Assembly: GCA_934045905.1 (NCBI GenBank)
Contig: OW203768.1
Span: forward strand, 5,732,316-5,796,315
DNA: 64,000 bases
Origin: Leuctra nigra
Taxonomy: Eukaryota > Arthropoda > Insecta > Plecoptera > Leuctridae
Direction: 5' to 3'
Shown: positions 1 through 23,720 of the stretch, piece by piece
Position numbering within the stretch: position 1 is the first letter of the stretch
Layout of the letters: the number at the start of each line of letters is the position of its first letter
Notes under the pieces: generated by a model
Databases searched by the model: none
Seen by the model: the letters and a program-made list of their open reading frames with translations, nothing else
Told to the model about the DNA's origin: nothing
Position numbers and translations under genes: made by a program

Positions 1-133
1 CGCCCACGTGCCACACGTGAGTCAGCTTTCACGTGTCTTTTCACACCCGGACAGTGATGGCGTTGTTCAATGATGTTATCATTTTCTTTTGTAGTCTAAG
101 TTTTAACATTAAAATTCTAAATTATGTAGTAGG

Positions 134-353
134 TACACTCCCCCAAATAATAAACGGTACTCGAAAGAAAATGAATTGACTGATTAAGGTTTGATGGCAT
201 CATCCCATGAAGTCAGTGCTAACGCATTATCTACCTAACTCTTTTAGGTGAGCTCTGATTTCATTGATAATAACAAGGATTGATTGTCAAGGAACCTTAC
301 CAGCAGCCAATACGTTTTGTACCAAGTACCGTTTACTATTTGGGGGAGTGAAC
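134..353 (+). mobile_element. MITE, TA-flanked, CACTCCCCCAAATA family, copy 1
   Basis: Inverted ends TACACTCCCCCAAATAATAA and its complement near 353 bound a 220-bp non-coding element. The core TTTCATTGATAATAACAAGG is shared with five other copies in the window. The TA at each end suggests a Tc1/mariner-type target duplication. Confidence 0.8.
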
Positions 354-625
354 CTCTAGGTACCTAGTTAAATTTTGTTGGATACAATTGGTATTGCAGG
401 CCTTACCTTTATGACTATCAACATTATTAACTTCTTGCACTTGACCAATCAAAATCAAAGATTTATTAATTCTAAACTAACCGTTAATTTTTTATCTGAC
501 TAAAAGACACACATTTTTTAAATCATACCAAGTAGTTGACTCGTGAAATAATGTTTAGATTGGGTTTAGTTAATTCTTTGTGATTTCTCAAACCATTAGG
601 AGCCAAGCATTTTATGAACCAACAC

Positions 626-822
626 TTAGGGTCGGTTTTTGTACCTCTTGCTTAAGTTAGCTACCGGTTATAATTCTTGATAGCGTTAGCAAACATCTTT
701 TAACTTCTTGATAGTTTAGCTAGAGAATGAAATCAATGTATAATTAACTTTACTTGCTAACTTTATCCGTTAGCTAGCTATCAAGAACTTCAGCAAGAGG
801 TACAAAAACCGGCCCTCTAAGC
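626..822. mobile_element. Non-autonomous inverted-repeat element
   Basis: GGTTTTTGTACCTCTTGCT near 632 is matched by its complement AGCAAGAGGTACAAAAACC near 793-811. An inner pair of GCTAGCTATCAAGAACTT-like repeats is also present. There is no coding content. Confidence 0.65.
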
Positions 823-1043
823 TTTTGATCCATCATGTTTCCATAATATAACCTCATTACAAGTCAAATGCCTGTGTTTCAGATTCAATTTAAATTGTTT
901 ATCAATGCTTTGGAACTAGGTACCTACAAAAGACAACGATAGGTTAATCGGAATGATGTTAGTTCAAGTAATTTGTGTTCATCTATAACGAAGCATGTTG
1001 TAGTTAAACCTGCAGCCTCACCGTGAACTTGTGAATGTCTCAG

Positions 1044-11089
<10,046 letters not shown>

Positions 11090-14000
11090 CATTCAAGAAA
11101 AACCAGAAGCAAGACACGCGTCGACTAGCTCGAACCTTCACGTAAAACCCGTCTCTTCTGGTATGATTCGATCATACACCATTCAGATCTTTCTGGCAGC
11201 AAGTATTAGAACACACCCGTTTACTCATCGTCAACAAAACAGCGCTCTATCGTGAGGATGCTACAAAGGAAATGAATTGGAAATGATATTAGGCTGCGGC
11301 ATTTTGCCGTAGCTTTTTGTTTTGAAGATTTTATAACGCGTTTTTGTTGGAGGTATGATCTTTTCGACAAGGTTTTGTATTTTATACATTTTCTTTCTTT
11401 TCTTTAATGATTTTAGGATTGTTTATGTTTCATGGCTTTTTGAGATGAAGATGAAAATGCCTCAATGACTTAGGTGTGGTTATTTTAATATGTTTTAATT
11501 TTTTTAATTAAAGATAGTAGCTGAATTTCATGACATTAAGGTAGTTACACACATTAAAATGTTTAAGATTTTACGTTTGTTTAACGTACAAAGAAAGGAT
11601 ATGAGCATAATCCCAGAGTGGTTCTATAGGAAACCATCTAAAATAATATAATATACCTACATCGGCATTTCAAAGTTGCCAGAAACTACATCATTCGATC
11701 CTTCATCAAAATAACATAATAATCTAAATTAATAATAATAATGTAGATTAAAGAAAGATACCTTTTCTTAAAGTGATTATCAAAGATGAGTATATTTCAA
11801 GAATCTGAAGTCTAACTTGAAAATTAGGAGACGAAGAGTCGAGGATCAATCGATACTCGATTTACAACCAACTCTATGTAGTAAGAACTCTTTAAAAAGC
11901 TATATACATAGATACTACGTGACTATAAATATAAACTGGAGGTAGAAGCACAAAGGGGAAACTGTGATATAAACAATTGGGAATGGTTTCGTGATACTCT
12001 GTTTTACTAGTTAGATCGCGGACGGTACGTGTTGACAATTCGCGGTGAATGGATGGCAAGGTGAATATCTCTGAGCTGAATGTATCCCTAACGCTCCTCT
12101 AGAATCCTCTTTCCGTGAATCAGTCGGTTTCTTCGTACATTACTGTCTTCATTGGCGTTGTTTTTAGTTGAACGTTTGGTTTTGATGTCGTAAACCAAAC
12201 TCCAGGGTTTATGTCCCGTACGCAAGACATCGAGGTTGGGGTTGTGCGAACCTTCCATTTTGAAATCGAACCGGAATTTGAGGAACTGTAGACATCTATT
12301 CAAATTATTATTTTTGTACAAAGAAGGTAGTACCTATTCATAATTGATCAGAAGCAATGGGGGACTATTGGCGTTTCTGTTTAACAATATTTGAGAGAAC
12401 ACCCGGTTACAGCTGCCAACAATACTTTCTCACTGTCTTCACTTATCTCCTGTAATATGCCCATTCAAGATCATCTTAGTTATACTATAGAGCACTTAGT
12501 ACATACTACATAGTAGTAAACTCAACAGTTTAATATTTAGCTTGAAAATTCAAAAAAGAGGTTCGAGAAACAAACTTTTAGACCCGGTTCAGGTTTCGAA
12601 CCTAAACGAACTTGTTTGCACAACCCTATGATTAGGTATTTATTGGAATATCTAAGAGACGAATGTGAGTTGTAAATACTTTACCTTTAGAGTGAAGAAA
12701 TATGCATTCATAGGGCCGTAGTATTTTTTCACATTGTCTAAATGTCACCTCTGGATAATCAGACATAGTGGGTTCACAGAAGCAATAAAAAGTCTTGTGT
12801 ATGCATATTTATAGTGCCTTTATAAATGTTCAGTGTACGTTTCTACATTATTGTACAAAGAGTGGTACATCTGTTAATGTGAATTTGAGAATAATCGTGG
12901 AAAACGGAACATACATTCTGGAGTTTGGTTTTACTAGCGAACCGTCTGTTGACAGTATTCGATAAGTGATCTCGGAGCGCTACCGTAAGCGAGAGATCTC
13001 ATCGGAGAAACCTAAACAACATTTGTAGGAAATGTATATGTGAAGCCTGCATCCTATCAATCAACTGTAACAAACTCAGTTATTTAGTTACTTTTTGATT
13101 TCGGTTCTTTCTGACGTAAACTCTGTTGACTAGGAATACCTGTGCACGAAGCTAAGTATTTTCTACCGTCAATTATGCACTCACATTTCCTGACGTCACT
13201 CATACAAAGACATTAATTAGTAATATGTATCAAAACATCGACTATCACTCTAGTGAGGGACAAGCATTTGCAGCATGGCAATGGAAATGAAGTACCCAAT
13301 TCATTTTTATGTACCCCTAATTCTGGAGCATATTTTCAAAGTGCAAGTTGGGCCATTTCATTCATTCCAAGATTAACTAAGACAACGGGTTACTATTAAT
13401 GTTTTTTTATGTAGGTAATACTTATTTTAGAGGTAATTTTTATTTCATCTTAACAGACTGTCAAGTAGCTTTGATTTTCGACACGCATTTTGTATCCCTC
13501 AGTCATTTTGAAAATTTGCTCCACTCTGTACAAAAGTTATACCTTTTTATCTTTTAGTTATGCCAAAATCAAAACTAATGCCAAATTCTTGTCATACTAA
13601 CTTGATATGCCATAATCTGTCAAGTTGTAAGTGAATTAGGTACTTTGTGATTGCTAAGTCCGTCTCGTCTTACCTCGATGACCGAGTTGCTTGTCCCAAA
13701 CAGAGGTGATTGTCGGTGATAAAACTAACTAAATAGTATTATCTTAAGTTGACTTGTAAACGCGCGTTCGTGAATGGTGACAAGCTTGCGAGATCGAATC
13801 CGGGCCGCGCCTTCGAAATAAAGTGCCATAAAGTCTGCAGCCGGCGCTGGAATTCCGTCACTCGAAGCGCGTTTCAAGCCGGCTAAACTCTCTTAGACGA
13901 TACGGTATACTGTTACGACAAAGGTTTTTCAATGTTTCAAGATTTATACATGTTAATCAAGAATTACGATATTATAAAGTATCTTCATAGTTAACTATTC

Positions 14001-15621
14001 GCGATTACAAAAACGCACCATCACTTTAATATTAGGTACGTTCTCCACTAAAATATTTATCTCTCCAAGATTTTTTGATCACTGAATGTTTATTTTACTA
14101 TTTGGTACTATCTTCTAAATCTTCTAATTGTGAACTTACTGCACAGTAATTCTGCGCTCTCACGCTAAGCAGCTACCTATCCTAGGACGAGTGATATAAC
14201 TATAGATTGTTTTCGTCATTTAGATCTCTTAGAAATTAGTAAAGCATTCGCTTGCAAAAAAAATCACACCGATCGGCAGCCATTTTGTCGAGTGGACAAT
14301 AAGGACAATGTTACCAATTCACAACCAAATGATATTACGATAATGGACACCGTTACAAAACAAATTTAAAAATAACATTTTCAGAGCGAAACGAAGTCCA
14401 TTTGAAAAATCCGAATTACCGAATATCTGATTTTTTTTGCAAGACTGTAGACTGCTTAAAGTGGTACAATGTCCACAAAATAGGCACTTTAGATTAATTG
14501 CAGGGTGAAATTGTGAACTATTGTCAAGACTATTGGTGAGATTGCAATGTAACATAACCGCACGAGTGTTTGAAGTCGGACGCACACGAGGCTAAGTTCG
14601 AAGAGTCGGCCGCCCTTCTTGGTTCTTTTACATGTCTAGAGCTTTAGCGGAACTATAAATATTATAATAAGAGTGTGCGCTATTCATAGTATTAATATTT
14701 GCAAATCCCAAATATGCACGCAGTCTATGCTAAAAAGAAAAATTATTCTAAATTATATTACTAAATGAAATTTTAAATGATTGAATTGGGTTTATTGTGT
14801 CCCTGTTTATTTTATTTCTGACATTTCTTTAGATTTTTAAGTTGTTTTAGTTTACGACTTGAATCTATCTTCATGTGTTGGCCGATCTTGCCAATGTAGA
14901 GTCAGTTACTGAAAGTATTTGTTTATTCATTAGGAATCACAGCGTACTCTGTTAGGCTGTTCCTGTTGATGTTATTTCCAGTTTAACTTGAATTAACTAT
15001 GAATACATTCTAATTTTATGTCTGTGTATAAATTATTGTTCTGTGAATGTTTCTTTCTTCTTCAATACACTGAAATGCTTAGAAGTTGAAGATGCAATGT
15101 TTTTATTGAGATACCTGATCTGTTTATTCCACTGATTCTCCAGACAGCATTGTGCTGTGGAACACTTTTGAGAAATCAATCAGCAACCAGCTACAAAATT
15201 ACAATAACAATGTTAGATGAAGACAACTTTTTTAAAGTATTTAGGTATTCTGGACATCAAACTCGCAAAATTATCACAAACTGATAAACACAAATAAAAT
15301 CAGTCAGAAATTAATGAAAAAGAATAGGTACCTATATATTTAAAATTATAAAATAATCTTCTAATTGAAAATACTTATTTTTATCAGGGACTGGATCCCA
15401 AATTAATGTCGGTTCCGGTACAGGTTCCAAGTTTTTAAAAATATCGATCCTGGTTCTATTTCGGTTCCATAAGGGTTCCAATTAGTTCCATCAAATTCGG
15501 CCAATAATTCAAATTATTTTTTGAAAATCGACTTTTGGAAACTTTGTACATGATCAGAAATGTGATCATTTATTTGAAAAACTGTAAATAATTTCAGATA
15601 TGAAAGGTAATGAAGTACAAT
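11090..15621 (+). other. SPCA 3' UTR and gene-free flank
   Basis: No coding sequence is recognisable here. Candidate polyadenylation hexamers AATAAA lie at 12784-12789 and 13817-13822; which one ends the SPCA message cannot be told from sequence. A box-B-like GATCGAATCCGGGCC at about 13794 may be SINE debris. Confidence 0.45.
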
Positions 15622-17846
15622 CAGTGTTGGACTGGGCCGCCGGGCAACCGGGCAATGCCCGGTGGGCCGGTTCAAAATGGGCCGATCGACCTGTAGAAAA
15701 GGGCCGGTGTCGACTTCCATAAAGTATCTCTACTTAATTCAGAGTCTAGAATTACAATGTTACGTAGTGCATCCCATTAATTAAGCACACCATCTACTTC
15801 AATTGCAAGGTGTTCTTATCTTAGAGTATTGTATACTGTGGTGTGATAATGATATCGAACCTCGTCTGTCTGGGCCGCTCAAACGGTTCTTCAAGTTCGG
15901 GCCGAGCCGCACTGCAATTGACTGTTTACATTGGCGGTTTAGAAATGCTCTCTCCTTCAGCTCTGTCGGCGGTCAACTGGCTGTTTCACTTAACACCAAA
16001 ATTTTTCTATAAATATTAAATTGTTTTGATTTTTTCTGCTTCCTAAAAGATTGGCTGCGCTCGAAGAAAATTTTTGATTAATTCAGACTCTCTGTAGCAT
16101 GACCAGAAAATTCCTAGTAATTAGCAAAATCGAAGAAAATTTTTGGTCGGAACGGAAGGAAAATTCACAAATGAATACAATTAATAATACGAACTATTTG
16201 ATACCAAAACACATAGGCACAGATTTTGATAATTGCTGTTGCTTATTGCAACATTGTTGCTTATTGCAACATAAGGAATTAAAAAATCGATTCATAATCC
16301 ATTATCTTTTACTAGAAATTTAAAAAATTCCCTGCCAGGGCCTCTGGGGATTTGATAAAATAACAAATTTTGCAGATTATATTGCATTTTGTCTAAAGTT
16401 TTCCCAAGAATAATGCAAATCACACGTTTTACATTTCTTTGAAATGGATGCAACATAGCTTCAAAGTCGATTATTTTGTATCAAAGACTCAAAAAATGCC
16501 CTGCGGGGCCAATTGGGTTAATAAAAACAAATAGTTTGAGATTATATCACATTTGTCTAAAGTTTCCACAGGATAATGCATATCCCAAATTTTAAATTTC
16601 GTTGAAATGGATGCCAAAATAGCTTCAAATTCGATTCTTTTGTATAAAAAATTTAAAAAATGCCCTGCGGGGCCAATTGGGTTTCTATAAGACAACTTCC
16701 AGATTATATCACATTTGTCAAAAGTTTCCCCAGGATAATGCATACCCCCCAATTTTAAATTTCTTTGAAATTAATGCCAAAATTGCTTCAAATTCGATTC
16801 TTTAGGATCAAAAACTCAAAAATGCCCTGCAGGGCCAATTGGGTTTCTATAAAACAAATGGTTTCAGATTATATCACACGTGTCTAATGTTTCCACAGGA
16901 TAATACATATCACAAATTTTAAATTTCTTTGAAATTGATGCCAAAATAGCTTCAAATTCGATTCTTTTATATCAAAAACTCAAAAAATGCCCTGCGGGGC
17001 CTATTGGGTTTCTATAAGACAAATTTGATTAGTATATTACATTTGTCTAAAGTTTCCCCAGGATAATGCATATCCCAATTTTAAATTTCTTTGAAATTAA
17101 TGCCAAAATAGATTCAAATTCGATTCTTTTGGATCAAAAACTCGCCAATTGGGTTTTTATAATACAAATATTTTCAGATTATATCACATTTCTCTAAAGT
17201 TTCCACAGGATAGTGCATATCCCAATTTTAAAATGTCTTTGAAATTGATGCCAAAATAGCATTAAATGCGATTCTTTTGTATCAAAAACACCAAAAATGC
17301 CCTGCGGGGCCATAGGGCATTTGATCATATAACAAAATTTGCAGATTATATTGCATTTTGTCTAAAATTTCCCCAGAAGGTTGCATATCACATATTTTAA
17401 ATTTCTTTGAAATGGATGCAAAATACCTTCAAATTCGATTATCTTGATCAAAAACTAAAAAAATGCCCTGCGGGGCCTAAAACAAATAGCTACAGATTAT
17501 ATCCCATTTGTCTAAATTTCCACGGGCAATGCATATTATTATCATCACACATTTTAAATTTCTTTGAATAGAATGCCAAAATAGCTTCAAATTCGATTAT
17601 TTTACATCAAAAATTCAAAAAATCCCTGCGGGGCTACCTGGTCCCCCTTGTGGTCCCCCTTTTCCTTACATTCATTGATCACCGAAAATTTTAACCCCCA
17701 CTCAAAATAAAGTTCCTACGCGCCTGCCGCTGGCTTGTAGCATAGTTTTGCCAAAAAAAGTTCATTCTGAAAATGGGCCGCTTTCTTACCGTGGGCCGGT
17801 TTCTAATCTGTTGCCCGGTAAGAAATTTTGCCCCAGTCCGACACTG
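15622..17846. mobile_element. hAT-type element with internal ~160-bp tandem array
   Basis: Ends CAGTGTTGGACTGGG and CCCAGTCCGACACTG (one mismatch as inverted repeats) are flanked by AGTACAAT at 15614-15621 and 17847-17854. From about 16325 to 17640 it holds eight to nine diverged units of about 160 bp with CCCTGCGGGGCC and AATTCGATTCTTTT. No intact transposase is visible. Confidence 0.9.
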
Positions 17847-17990
17847 AGTACAATTCACCTAAAAACCACCTAATGAATTATGTGTTCTGGTTCCTATAAA
17901 AATAACGGTTCTTTTATATTTTTATATTTCTAAAGTATCCAGCTTTTCCTCCAGGTTCAGTTTCACTGACAGTGACAATACAAAGTATAA

Positions 17991-20362
17991 TGGGCCAAGC
18001 AACGAAGCATTTAACCCGGGACAAATTGCAAGATTTGTTTTTTTCATCAGACCTTATTCAGAAAAATTCGCTGATTACAACAAAAAAGTTTTACGCAGAG
18101 ATGTGAAGGGAAATTGCCCAAAATTACGTGTAAAGTTCAAACTTTGAGAACATAAAATATTTTTTTAAGAATCACAGGACACATTTTGATATTTGTTTTC
18201 AATAAAAAGTATGTATTATATTAGGATACAAATGTCGAAAAAAAATTGGGTGATAATATTAATTATTTTTCGATTTATTCAATTATTTAATAAAATGACG
18301 TCATTTAAAAAATTAGTCGTAGTGACGTAACTAAAGGAGCTAGAATAAATGTTTTTCGGGAAAATGTTGGTAATAAAGCCTAATATTTTTGGTATGAATA
18401 TGATCAAAAGTTCACCACGCATCTACTAATTGTTGTCAAACAAAAATTTAATCAAATTGTATGAAAAATTAAACATCAATATAACGCAATTATTGGCATA
18501 ACTGCGGAACTGTTTGATCAGAAAATGTTGTCACTTATAGAATTTTGGCGCCTGATAAAACCTAGCCCAAAGAGAGATTTGGGACGCCATTTTGAAACCG
18601 GAAGTTGCATCATCTTGAAAACGGCTGAACCGATAATAACGGAACTGGTGGCAATCGACTCCAACGGTCATATAACAGAACAGATCAATAGTAAAACCAG
18701 AAATTACCAATAACAAATACCGGAAATGACGTCACAAATATTCAAAATTCTTCTAAAACCCCCTATTTAACAGTAAGTACATTAAATAAATACATAAATG
18801 CATATCTTTATGAATTTAATTGGTAAAGTCGCTATTTATAATGATAAAATAATAAGTTTTAACATGGTTATATCATGGTAATAAAAATATTGGTACCTAG
18901 TTATAATGCTGTACCGACATAAAATTATGCCGGCATAAGGCTTAAAACCTTTTCTAATTCCAGACACAGAGTGGTATCCACTTAATTAAGTGGTATTTGA
19001 TTTCATTCCAATACGTTTCCTTTTGCCTGGAAGTTAAAGACCCTGATTTCTTTATTAGTTTCTAAGTATTCCTACTATTATTCACTTTTTCTGTTTGTAT
19101 ATAAACTGTGATTGTAAATCCAGTTGTGATTGTAAATACGTTTCCTTTTGCCTGGAAGTTAAAGACCCTGATTTCTTTATTAGTTTCTAAGTATTCCTAC
19201 TATCATTCACTTTTTCTGTTTGTATATAAACTGTGATTGTAAATCTGGATTTGTAAATCTGGATTTACAATCACAGTTTATATACAAACAGAAAAAGTGA
19301 ATAATAGTAGGAATACTTAGAAACTAATAAAGAAATCAGGGTCTTTAACTTCCAGGCAAAAGGAAACGTATTGGAATGAAATCAAATACCACTTAATTAA
19401 GTGGATACCACTCTGTGTCTATACATGTGTGAATAAAGATTTTATAAAAAAAACGTTTCCGAGCTATGGAATCACTTCCGGTTCTCAAAATGGCGACTGA
19501 AAACAATGCCACATAGATTTTTTTTAAATAAATTCATATATTACATTATAACAAGGTAGAATAATGTATTGATTGTTGAACAGGGGGTTTAGAAGAATTT
19601 TGAATACTTGTGACGTCATTTCCGGTATTTGTTATTGGTAATTTCTGGTTTTACTATTGATCTGTTTTGTCATATGACCGTTGGAGTCGATTGCCACCAG
19701 TTCCGTTATAATCGGTTCAGCCGTTTTCAAGATGATGCCACTTCCGGTTTCAAAATGGCGTCCCAAATCTCTCTTTGGGCTAGGTTTTATCAGGCACCAA
19801 AATTCTATAAGGGACAACATTTCCTGATCAAACAGTTCCGCCGTTATGCCAATAATTGCGTTATATTGATGTTTAATTTTTCATATAATTTGATTAAAAT
19901 TTTGTTTGACAACAATTAGTAGATGCGTGGTGAACTTTTGATCATATTCATACCAAAAATATTAGGCTTTATTACCAATATTTTCCCGTAAAAACATTTA
20001 TTCTAGCTCCTTTAGTTACGTCACTACGACTAATTATTTAAATGACGTCATTTTATGAAATCATTGAATAAATACAAAATTAATAATATTATCACCCAAT
20101 TTTTTTTCGAGTATTGTATCCTAATATAATACATACTTTTTATTGAAAACAAATATCAAAATGTGTTCTGTGATTCTAAAATAAAATATTTTATGTTCTC
20201 AAAATTTGAACTTTACACGTAATTTTGGACAATTTCCCTTCACATCTCTGCGTAAAACTTTTTTTGTTGTAATCAGCGAATTTTTCTGAATAAGGCTGAT
20301 GAAAAAGACAAATCTTGCAATTTGTCCCGGGTTCGGCCTGTTTTTAGCCTTCGTTGCTTGGC
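17991..20362. repeat. 2.37-kb long inverted repeat (palindrome) with ~780-bp arms
   Basis: The left arm 17993-18773 and right arm 19577-20362 are reverse complements with scattered mismatches and small indels. The outer ends share GGCCAAGCAACGAAG and its complement. The inner ends share ATTCAAAATTCTTCTAAA. Each arm carries GTGACGTCATTTCCGG and an ACTTCCGG/AAAATGGCG block. The 803-bp spacer contains a second, nested palindrome. Confidence 0.92.
18961..19420. repeat. Nested palindrome inside the long inverted repeat
   Basis: CAGACACAGAGTGGTATCCA at 18961 is mirrored at 19401-19420. Inside, the block ACGTTTCCTTTTGCCTGG...CTGTGATTGTAAAT occurs twice directly (about 19010-19124 and 19136-19245), then once inverted (19260-19375). 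Confidence 0.9.
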
Positions 20363-20439
20363 CTATAAGGCACCGAGGGTAGACTCTCTTTTGTTTCTTA
20401 AAATGAGGGACAGCGCGATGGGTGGCAGAAACTAGCAAC

Positions 20440-20757
20440 TCGTGACGTGATCCTCATACCCTTAGTTGCAGCAGTTAGTAAACATTACTCATTGTATGCA
20501 TTCTTACAATAATATGCCACATGATATTTCGCTGTACAAAATGTATGAAGTGTAAACAATTCCACTGAATCTGATAAAATTAAAAGTTTGCTCATTTCTT
20601 TTACCAATTCTGAGCTATTTTGAGTTCTCTGTGGATTTTTATCGGTTGCTATGGCCACGGCCAATGAGAGATTATAATATTGCTGATTCTTCGCCGCACA
20701 GTTTTGCCGATTTCTCTCGCTAGTGGTGCTGGGGGTATGAACGCACGGTGCCTATAA
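20440..20757 (+). repeat. Diverged copy of the CACGGCCAATGAGA repeat
   Basis: It shares CACTGAATCTGAT, TTTTGAGT, CGGTTGCTA, CACGGCCAATGAGA, TTTCTCTC and CGGTGCCTATA, in order, with 25655-26098. Confidence 0.65.
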
Positions 20758-21059
20758 TGGTAAAACAGTCTTGAAATATCTTTGTTAAAACTCAACCTCT
20801 GAGTTTCGATTAGATTGTGAAATATTCACGTGTTCTGGTAAAAAGTGTTGTACTCGTGTTTATTTGATCTGCTGAGTGGCTGTGGATCTGATCATCATGT
20901 TCAATGCCATGTGCTCGCCGCATGCATGATCCACTCAACATTGTGTGCCCCATCCATTGTGTCATGGAGTAAACAAGCCACGGGGAGTGCGTTCATTTTT
21001 ACTATGTTTGTAAATTTCCTTGAAATGTAAACTTTGTATCTGATCTTGATTTATTTATT

Positions 21060-21430
21060 GTATGGCTTAATATTGGCTAATGCGACGGATGAATGATTAT
21101 GATGACAATTTTATAATCATTACAGCACGATGGGAAGGATGCGGTCGAGGCCTATTGGCAGGGATTATTACAAAACTCTGTCTCTCGACTGCGAGAAACC
21201 ACGAAAAACTCAGTCCGGAATGACGTCCCCCGGCCGGGTGATTATTCAAGAGCGAAAACGAAATCATTCCGGCCTGGAATCATTTCAGATCAATGTTATC
21301 CTTATGGCCGTGAAATGATTTCAGGACGGAATGATTTCGTTTTCGTTATAGAATAGGCATCCAGGGGAATTGAACCCGGGACCTCCCGCAGTGTAAGTCA
21401 AAGAGCTACTGCAAATGCCTGACGTGAACC
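21060..21430 (-). mobile_element. SINE copy interrupted by a fold-back MITE
   Basis: The body (GATGCGGTCGAGGCCTATTGG, CTCTCGACTGCGAGAAACCA) precedes a tRNA-like head whose complement has GGTTCAATTCC at 21372-21382. The two parts are split at about 21245-21350 by the inverted-repeat insertion. Confidence 0.7.
21253..21345. mobile_element. 93-bp fold-back MITE
   Basis: CGAAAACGAAATCATTCC at 21253 is mirrored by GGAATGATTTCGTTTTCG at 21328-21345. Arms of about 35 bp surround a loop containing ATGGCCGTGAAA. The same loop type occurs in 42801-42920. Confidence 0.8.
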
Positions 21431-21894
21431 TCTGACTCGTCAACGCACATTGTTCCATATCCTCGGCGACTCCAGCCTCAGCTGCCGCGAGACAAGCCGC
21501 CGTCGCCTCGCACGGTCCAGGAAATAAGAAAGAGTTCCCTTTAGTGTGAAGTGTGAACCCCTTTGTACTCGGCCTCTAGGCCCTCTCTGACCCATATCAT
21601 TAACATGTTTTATATGGAGCAGAGAGAGATAGAATATAACCAACTTATTTCCACGCTTGTATACTCAGAGGGAAGTTTTGTATCTGGACGTCAGAAGAAG
21701 CAGCACATTCCCTTTTTTTTTATTACATTATTATTAATTGTCTTTCTACACTAAATATTAAATAAATCCTGAACTCGGCATTTCCAATTGGGATTTGTTA
21801 ACCCAGCCTCTATCATTGTTCACATGAAAAGTTGATCTCTTATTAATCCTACTTTGAACAATCTCCATCAATTAGATAGTACTGACGTAGGTAC

Positions 21895-22350
21895 CTGTCT
21901 AAACCGAGCGATTTTGGTACTTTTTGCAGGCACTCTTTTGGATACGATTGGAGACGAAATGATTTGAATGGTACATTTTTAATTTTTTCCTTCGTTAATA
22001 AGTGGTTAATTAATAAGTGAATTATTGGTGAAAAATTAACTATTTCCTTGTCTCGATAGGTGCCGTATTTAATTTTAAAAATGTGCCAAGTAACAACCCT
22101 AAGTTCATCATTGAATTTGAATTCATCCTTGAATTTTACACATAGGTATACAATTTGAGATCAATTGGTTCACGGGTTTGGTCTCAAATAGTATCCGAAA
22201 TTTCATTGTTTTGCGCGGTTTTGTTGAACAAACACGAAGCAAAAATAAAAAGTGATTTTAAGTAATCGCTGGGTCGCAGTCAGACTGATCATGTGAACAT
22301 CCTATCAAAGTTACACACTTATGAAATTCCAACGGCCGAACGCTTGTATC
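21895..22350 (-). mobile_element. Fold-back element, diverged copy of 46575-47097
   Basis: It shares GATACGATTGGAGACGAAA, GGTGAAAAATTAACTATTT, AGATCAATTGGTTCACGGG, TTTTGCGCGGTTTTGTTGAA and ACTGATCATGTGAACATCCT with the copy at 46575-47097, in the opposite orientation. Confidence 0.75.
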
Positions 22351-22419
22351 ACCGAAATGATAATCTTCTACTTTTCATATAACGTGTTACTGGACACGTC
22401 ACGCTTCTCCATTCATTCA

Positions 22420-22560
22420 TTCATTCATTCTCAAATCAACAGCAGCATATCCGATAGTTATTCGATTTCGACCACGGCGGGGATCGAACCCGGCATGACG
22501 CTGCGGATTCCGGCGGAGTCAGAGGTCACCAGGTATCACTTCGCCGTCCACACGACTGTC
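22420..22560 (-). repeat. tRNA-like / SINE fragment of a second family
   Basis: The complement of 22478-22495 has GGGTTCGATCCCCGC, a box-B-like motif. A GC-rich stretch follows that is unlike the main SINE. Confidence 0.4.
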
Positions 22561-23577
22561 ATTGCACGCTCAATGAGTCGCCATTGTTGTCGGCCAGATC
22601 ATCGCCGGGGTCGTCAAGAGGTTAGGATAATATTGTGGGCGAGGAATGTAGAGTTCTAGGGGAGTGAAAGGAATCGCATGAATTTACTTGGCTAAATGTC
22701 AATAGTATTTGACAATAGATGTAATTTCGTTTGATGTCTTATTCGTCGTGGCGAACTGTCAAAGAGTAAGGCTCATTAGGTGATTCAGATTAATAAATTG
22801 TTAGCCAAAATAGGATCGAGATTTGGAATAACCTGGCGGAAAACTTGTGTCCAGGAATGGTAAAAATTGAACCCGTGTTGGAGAAGAAACATTTTATAAT
22901 GTACTTAAACTTTTTAAAAGCTTGTTTTAACATACGAAAGTAGGCTATAGGGAGTCGGCTGCATTGTAGCTATTGGCGATAATTAATCCTAAATAAGTAT
23001 TGTCATAACTTTAGTTAGTACCATACAAATTATGAGAAATGGGAAAAGAAATGAACACATCTATTTTTTTAGTCGATTTCGCAATGACACAAACTTTTAA
23101 ATACAGTATTTGTGCCCAAACTCGACTGCCTCTACTTTTCCAGCTTTCAGTCTAGTTTGGGCCCAAATATTGTTTTTAAAAGTTCGAGTCATTAATAAAA
23201 TCGACAAAACAATTATATGTGTTCGTTTCTCTTCACATTTCTCATAATTTGTATGGTACAAAAGTTATGACCTTTAGGAAATATCATCCCCAATGTTTAC
23301 CTTCGATGCAGCGAATTATTGTTCCTTCCCCAATACCGGTTTGACCGATGATTATGTGGTGTACTGATTTCAATACAGTAATGTTTATTTCTTCAGGGGT
23401 TTTCGCAAATCAATCTGGTCGGCATATTGTGTCCTGCCCCAACTCAGTGAGGACGGAAACTTTGACATATCTTTTTTTTGACATATTTTTAACTTTGAAC
23501 TTTGTCGGTATCTTTGACAGAGACTCTTCGAGCAAAGATATTATGAACGAGTTTCAATGCTCAGAGCGTGTGCCATA

Positions 23578-23720
23578 TCGTGTGCGTGTGTTATTGTGCG
23601 TGTGCGTGTGTTATTGTGCGTGTGCGTGTGTTATTGTGCGTGTGCGTGTGTTATTGTGCGTGTGCGTGTGTTATTGTGCGTGTGCGTGTGTTTGTTCGCG
23701 TGTGTGTGTGTGTGTGTGTG
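23578..23720 (+). repeat. 20-bp minisatellite grading into (TG)n
   Basis: Five to six units of GTGCGTGTGCGTGTGTTATT are followed by a TG run near 23700. Confidence 0.9.

Noticed and set aside
18525..19820. Two small matching frames (62 codons each) at 18525 and 19632
   Set aside because: They are mirror copies in the arms of the palindrome, made of the ACTTCCGG/AAAATGGCG module, not a gene family.
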